This document shows, piece after piece, positions 5,981 through 7,579 of a DNA stretch of 7,579 bases (position 1 is its first letter; each line of letters opens with the position of its first letter). The DNA lies in NCBI GenBank assembly GCA_005879095.1, contig VBLM01000644.1, forward strand, positions 1 to 7,579. The letters run 5' to 3'. The translations under genes and the position numbers were made by a program. The notes beneath the pieces are model-generated. The model was not told where the DNA came from, did no database searches, and worked only from the letters and a program-made list of their open reading frames with translations. This DNA comes from Deltaproteobacteria bacterium (GTDB taxonomy: Bacteria; Myxococcota; Myxococcia; Myxococcales; 40CM-4-68-19).

Positions 5981-6832
5981 TTCTTCGCCTCGGTTTCGTC
6001 CCGATGCTGCTCGGGGTGCAGCCGGCCCCTGGCCTTCTCGACGCAGCACGTCGCCGCGGTCGTAGAGCTTCGGGTCGCCGGTCAGGACCAGCACCTTCGA
6101 AACCGCGTCGTAGTCGGCGCTCTGTCCGGTTGCGCGCCGATCGCCCTCCCGCATGTCGACGCCGCCGCGCATCTCGAGCTTCGTCAGCTGACCGTCCTTG
6201 TCGTAGCGCGCGTCCATCCGCGGGCTCTTCACCACCGCGTCGCCGCGCCGGACCACGACGTCATTGCGGAACTCGGCCAGCCGCTTCTCCTTGAAGAGCT
6301 GCAGATGCGCGGCGTCCACCCGCACCGGTACCGTCGCCGACTTCTGCGTTTCGGAAGGCAGCGATCGTTTGAGGACGAGCTTCGGCCGCTGCACGTCCAT
6401 GTCGTCGTTGTCGAGCCGCAGAAGGATCCGCTCGCCCGAGAGCGTCTCGGAACCATCGCGCACGACCGGCGGCGCCTCGGGACGGCCGGTCAGCACCAGC
6501 GTCTGTCCGGGGACATCGAGCACGCCGCGATCGCCGTCGGCGGTCCGCGCGCCGCGCTCCATGTGGACCTTGCCGTCGACCGTGAACTTGTCGACCGCCT
6601 CGCCGCCAAGTTTGGCCTCGGGCTTGTGGCGGCCCTTTTTTGCCGGCTCTTGCTGTTTGTACTCGGCGAGCGCGTGGTCCCCGGTCACGTTGAGATCGCC
6701 CCGGACGAGGTGCACGTCGCCGTCGAGAAAGACGCGATGGCCTTTCGGCTCGATCCGCATGTCCTGGGCCGTGAAATCGACCGGTCCGGGCGGCAATGCA
6801 GACGTGCTGACCGCGAGAAGGAGCGCGATCAT
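5255..6832 (-). CDS. lptA: LptA periplasmic LPS bridge, reading through in frame into LptB (apparent 525-aa fusion)
   Basis: As the sequence stands, one frame joins LptA (residues 1-264) to LptB (285-525). LptA is the periplasmic protein that bridges LPS from LptC to the outer membrane. Its ATG overlaps the lptC stop (ATGA, 6829-6832), and MIALLLAVSTSA looks like a short signal peptide. Two OstA/LptA-type units follow, about 20-155 and 165-264. After VLTGDPKLYDRGDVLR the frame becomes a low-complexity stretch. In another frame the same DNA reads VEKARGRLHPEQHRDETEAK and then ends in TGA at 5979-5977, a natural LptA terminus. I infer a deletion of about 44 nt near 6031-6052 that removed the end of the second unit and shifted the frame. 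A real fusion would carry the cytoplasmic ATPase to the periplasm, so I judge this a lesion or sequence error and not a designed fusion. Confidence 0.75.
   Translation of the reverse strand: MIALLLAVSTSALPPGPVDFTAQDMRIEPKGHRVFLDGDVHLVRGDLNVTGDHALAEYKQQEPAKKGRHKPEAKLGGEAVDKFTVDGKVHMERGARTADGDRGVLDVPGQTLVLTGRPEAPPVVRDGSETLSGERILLRLDNDDMDVQRPKLVLKRSLPSETQKSATVPVRVDAAHLQLFKEKRLAEFRNDVVVRRGDAVVKSPRMDARYDKDGQLTKLEMRGGVDMREGDRRATGQSADYDAVSKVLVLTGDPKLYDRGDVLRREGQGPAAPRAASGRNRGEEVTALHAQGLRKSFRGRRVVDDVSFSVSPGEVVGLLGPNGAGKTTSFHCVVGLLTPDGGEVRLGDRDLSGLPLHQRARLGIGYLPQEPSIFRKLTVRQNFLLVLEGSRLSKNAQAERADELLSEFDLLRVAEALGETLSGGERRRAEIARSLLADPRFMLFDEPFAGVDPIAVHDLQRLIHRLRDKGLGVLITDHAVRETLGICDRAVLLVEGKLLESGTPAEIAASERARAVYLGERFKLE
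6031..6052 (-). other. Deletion/frameshift junction in lptA
   Basis: On the minus strand GACGTGCTGCGTCGAGAAGG joins codons for DVL in the LptA frame to codons for VEKARG in a second frame, with one extra base between CTG and GTC. Comparison with the first LptA unit of the same protein, where TLS is followed by about 14 residues before VQRPK, suggests roughly 14-15 codons are missing here (about 44 nt, 2 modulo 3). The native stop codon lies about 50 nt further on. Confidence 0.6.
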
Positions 6833-7368
6833 CGCCGCGCCTCCATCCGCATCTGCCCGACGACGCCCTGCGTGAGCCGGACCGAGCTGCCGTCGGCCTG
6901 TGCGACGAGACCGTTCCCCTGGACGCGGTATCCCGGCCCGTGCGCGGTGACCTTCTTGTCGCTGCGGAGGACGGCGCCGTCGTACTCGACCGCCTCGGTG
7001 AAGGCGCGGTCGCCGCGGCCGGTGTCGAGGTTGACGCCGCCCCAGGCGTTGCCGTGCCGGTTGGCGATCTCGCCGTCGACGTGAGGGGCCGCGAAGTAGA
7101 GGGTGCCGAACGACGCAAGCCCCGTGCCGCCCTGGGGCTCGATCGACGCCGCGCTGGCGAAAGCGACCAGCCTGCCGCCCGCCCGCCGATAGTCGAGGTG
7201 CTCGGCGGTGCCGCGCGCCACCACCCGGCCATCCGCCAGACGGGCAAACGCTACCCCGCGCAGGGCCAGGTCCGGCGCATCATCAGGTAAGGAAGTGTGC
7301 GATACGCTTGCGGAATCGCACGCCACAGCCAGCGGAACCGCAAGGAGGATGGCGCACTGGCTCCGCAT
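6829..7368 (-). CDS. lptC: LptC-like LPS export protein, probable lipoprotein
   Basis: LptC receives LPS from LptFG and hands it to LptA at the periplasmic face of the inner membrane. From ATG 7368 the protein has 179 residues. MRSQ plus a hydrophobic stretch to Ala16 and LAVAC17 form a short lipoprotein signal; the -3 position is Ala, a weak but allowed lipobox. Cys17 is followed by Asp18, which in E. coli retains lipoproteins in the inner membrane. The rest fits a beta-jellyroll LptC domain: DLALRGVAFARLADGRVVA near 30-48, then alternating short strands, ending KVTAHGPGYRVQGNGL and VRLTQGVVGQ. Similarity is moderate and rests partly on position: it overlaps lptA by 4 nt and precedes lptB. 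A TTG two codons upstream (7374) is an alternative start. No Shine-Dalgarno is visible. Confidence 0.8.
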   Translation of the reverse strand: MRSQCAILLAVPLAVACDSASVSHTSLPDDAPDLALRGVAFARLADGRVVARGTAEHLDYRRAGGRLVAFASAASIEPQGGTGLASFGTLYFAAPHVDGEIANRHGNAWGGVNLDTGRGDRAFTEAVEYDGAVLRSDKKVTAHGPGYRVQGNGLVAQADGSSVRLTQGVVGQMRMEARR

Positions 7369-7377
7369 TTGCAAGGA

Positions 7378-7406
7378 AGGCTATCACCGCGACGCTCCCC
7401 TGTCGA
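7378..7406 (-). promoter_or_regulatory. Candidate sigma-70-type promoter for lptC-lptA-lptB-rpoN
   Basis: On the minus strand TCGACA (7406-7401) is followed after exactly 17 bp by TAGCCT (7383-7378), the latter preceded by TGA as an extended -10. This is one mismatch from TTGACA and a typical GC-rich-host TAnnnT. The expected start site, near 7371, falls within a few bases of the lptC ATG at 7368, so the transcript would be nearly leaderless, consistent with the lack of a ribosome binding site. It lies in the 99-bp gap after the acyltransferase stop. Confidence 0.45.
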
Positions 7407-7467
7407 GGCGTTGCAACCGCTTTTTCTGTTGGGTCCCGAACGACTTTTCCGTTGACAATTCCGGTAC

Positions 7468-7579
7468 CTACATGGCTGGCGGTGTGCGCCAACGGGGGTG
7501 CATCCAGACCCATTCGCTCGGGTTGGCACGGATTTCGTCCTCGATCATTTTGGTCGCCGCGGCGGTCAGGGCCAACGAA
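7468..7579 (-). CDS. LpxL/HtrB-type lipid A acyltransferase, C-terminal end (runs off right edge)
   Basis: Only the last 36 residues are visible, in an open frame from the right edge to TAG at 7470-7468. They read LALTAAATKMIEDEIRANPS followed by EWVWMHPRWRTPPAM. A helix ending in xxIRxxPxxWxWxHxRW is the hallmark C-terminus of the LpxL/LpxM (HtrB/MsbB) acyltransferases, which add secondary acyl chains to lipid A at the inner membrane. Related lysophospholipid-type acyltransferases share it, so the exact substrate is open. The catalytic HX4D motif is outside the window. It lies upstream of lptC on the same strand with a 99-bp gap, fitting an LPS synthesis and export cluster. No clear terminator follows the stop. 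Confidence 0.75.
   Translation of the reverse strand, partial: SLALTAAATKMIEDEIRANPSEWVWMHPRWRTPPAM

Noticed and set aside
7452..7457. TTGACA on the plus strand in the acyltransferase-lptC gap
   Set aside because: No -10-like hexamer lies 16-18 bp downstream and no plus-strand gene follows.
7524..7539. TGGCACG followed by a weak -12-like element, a possible sigma-54 site
   Set aside because: The essential GC at -12 is absent and it lies antisense within the acyltransferase gene with no gene downstream.

Overview
The window is a GC-rich stretch of a Gram-negative chromosome, since it encodes LPS export. It carries a tightly packed minus-strand cluster read right to left: end of a lipid A-type acyltransferase, lptC, lptA, lptB, rpoN (sigma-54), long-form hpf, ptsN and, after an interruption, hprK. 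The combination of lptCAB, rpoN, long HPF, EIIA-Ntr and HPr kinase suggests Myxococcota or a related deltaproteobacterial lineage. That placement rests on remembered gene order and protein style, not on a database search.

Layout. Positions 1-383 (-) hold the N-terminal part of hprK, which runs off the left edge. Positions 402-2532 (+) hold a two-gene unit on the opposite strand: an MFS exporter, then a zinc-independent quinone oxidoreductase-type gene broken by an internal deletion and frameshift. Positions 2522-7368 (-) hold ptsN, hpf, rpoN, lptB/lptA and lptC. Positions 7468-7579 (-) hold the C-terminal end of an acyltransferase that runs off the right edge. No gap exceeds about 100 bases.

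How the genes work together. LptC, LptA and LptB are the inner-membrane anchor, periplasmic bridge and ATPase of the LPS export machine, and the acyltransferase next door probably acts on lipid A. RpoN, HPF, EIIA-Ntr and HprK form a nitrogen-PTS, stress and ribosome-hibernation block often found beside lptB-rpoN in proteobacteria. The MFS/oxidoreductase pair looks inserted between ptsN and hprK. It leaves 18 bp on one side and an 11-bp overlap on the other, so hprK needs its own promoter.

Most notable points. (1) Two internal deletions of about 44 and 55 nt, each shifting the frame, sit in otherwise healthy genes. One splits the oxidoreductase. The other removes the end of lptA and makes lptA and lptB read as a single 525-aa frame that would be topologically unworkable. 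They may be real lesions or sequence/assembly errors. (2) lptC encodes a likely lipoprotein with Asp after the lipidated Cys, in place of the usual membrane-spanning anchor. (3) lptC and hprK lack Shine-Dalgarno sites but share a TGnTAnCCT motif 8-9 nt before ATG, which hints at leaderless transcripts. I found no mobile element, CRISPR array, tRNA or rRNA, and nothing I would call a wholly new system.
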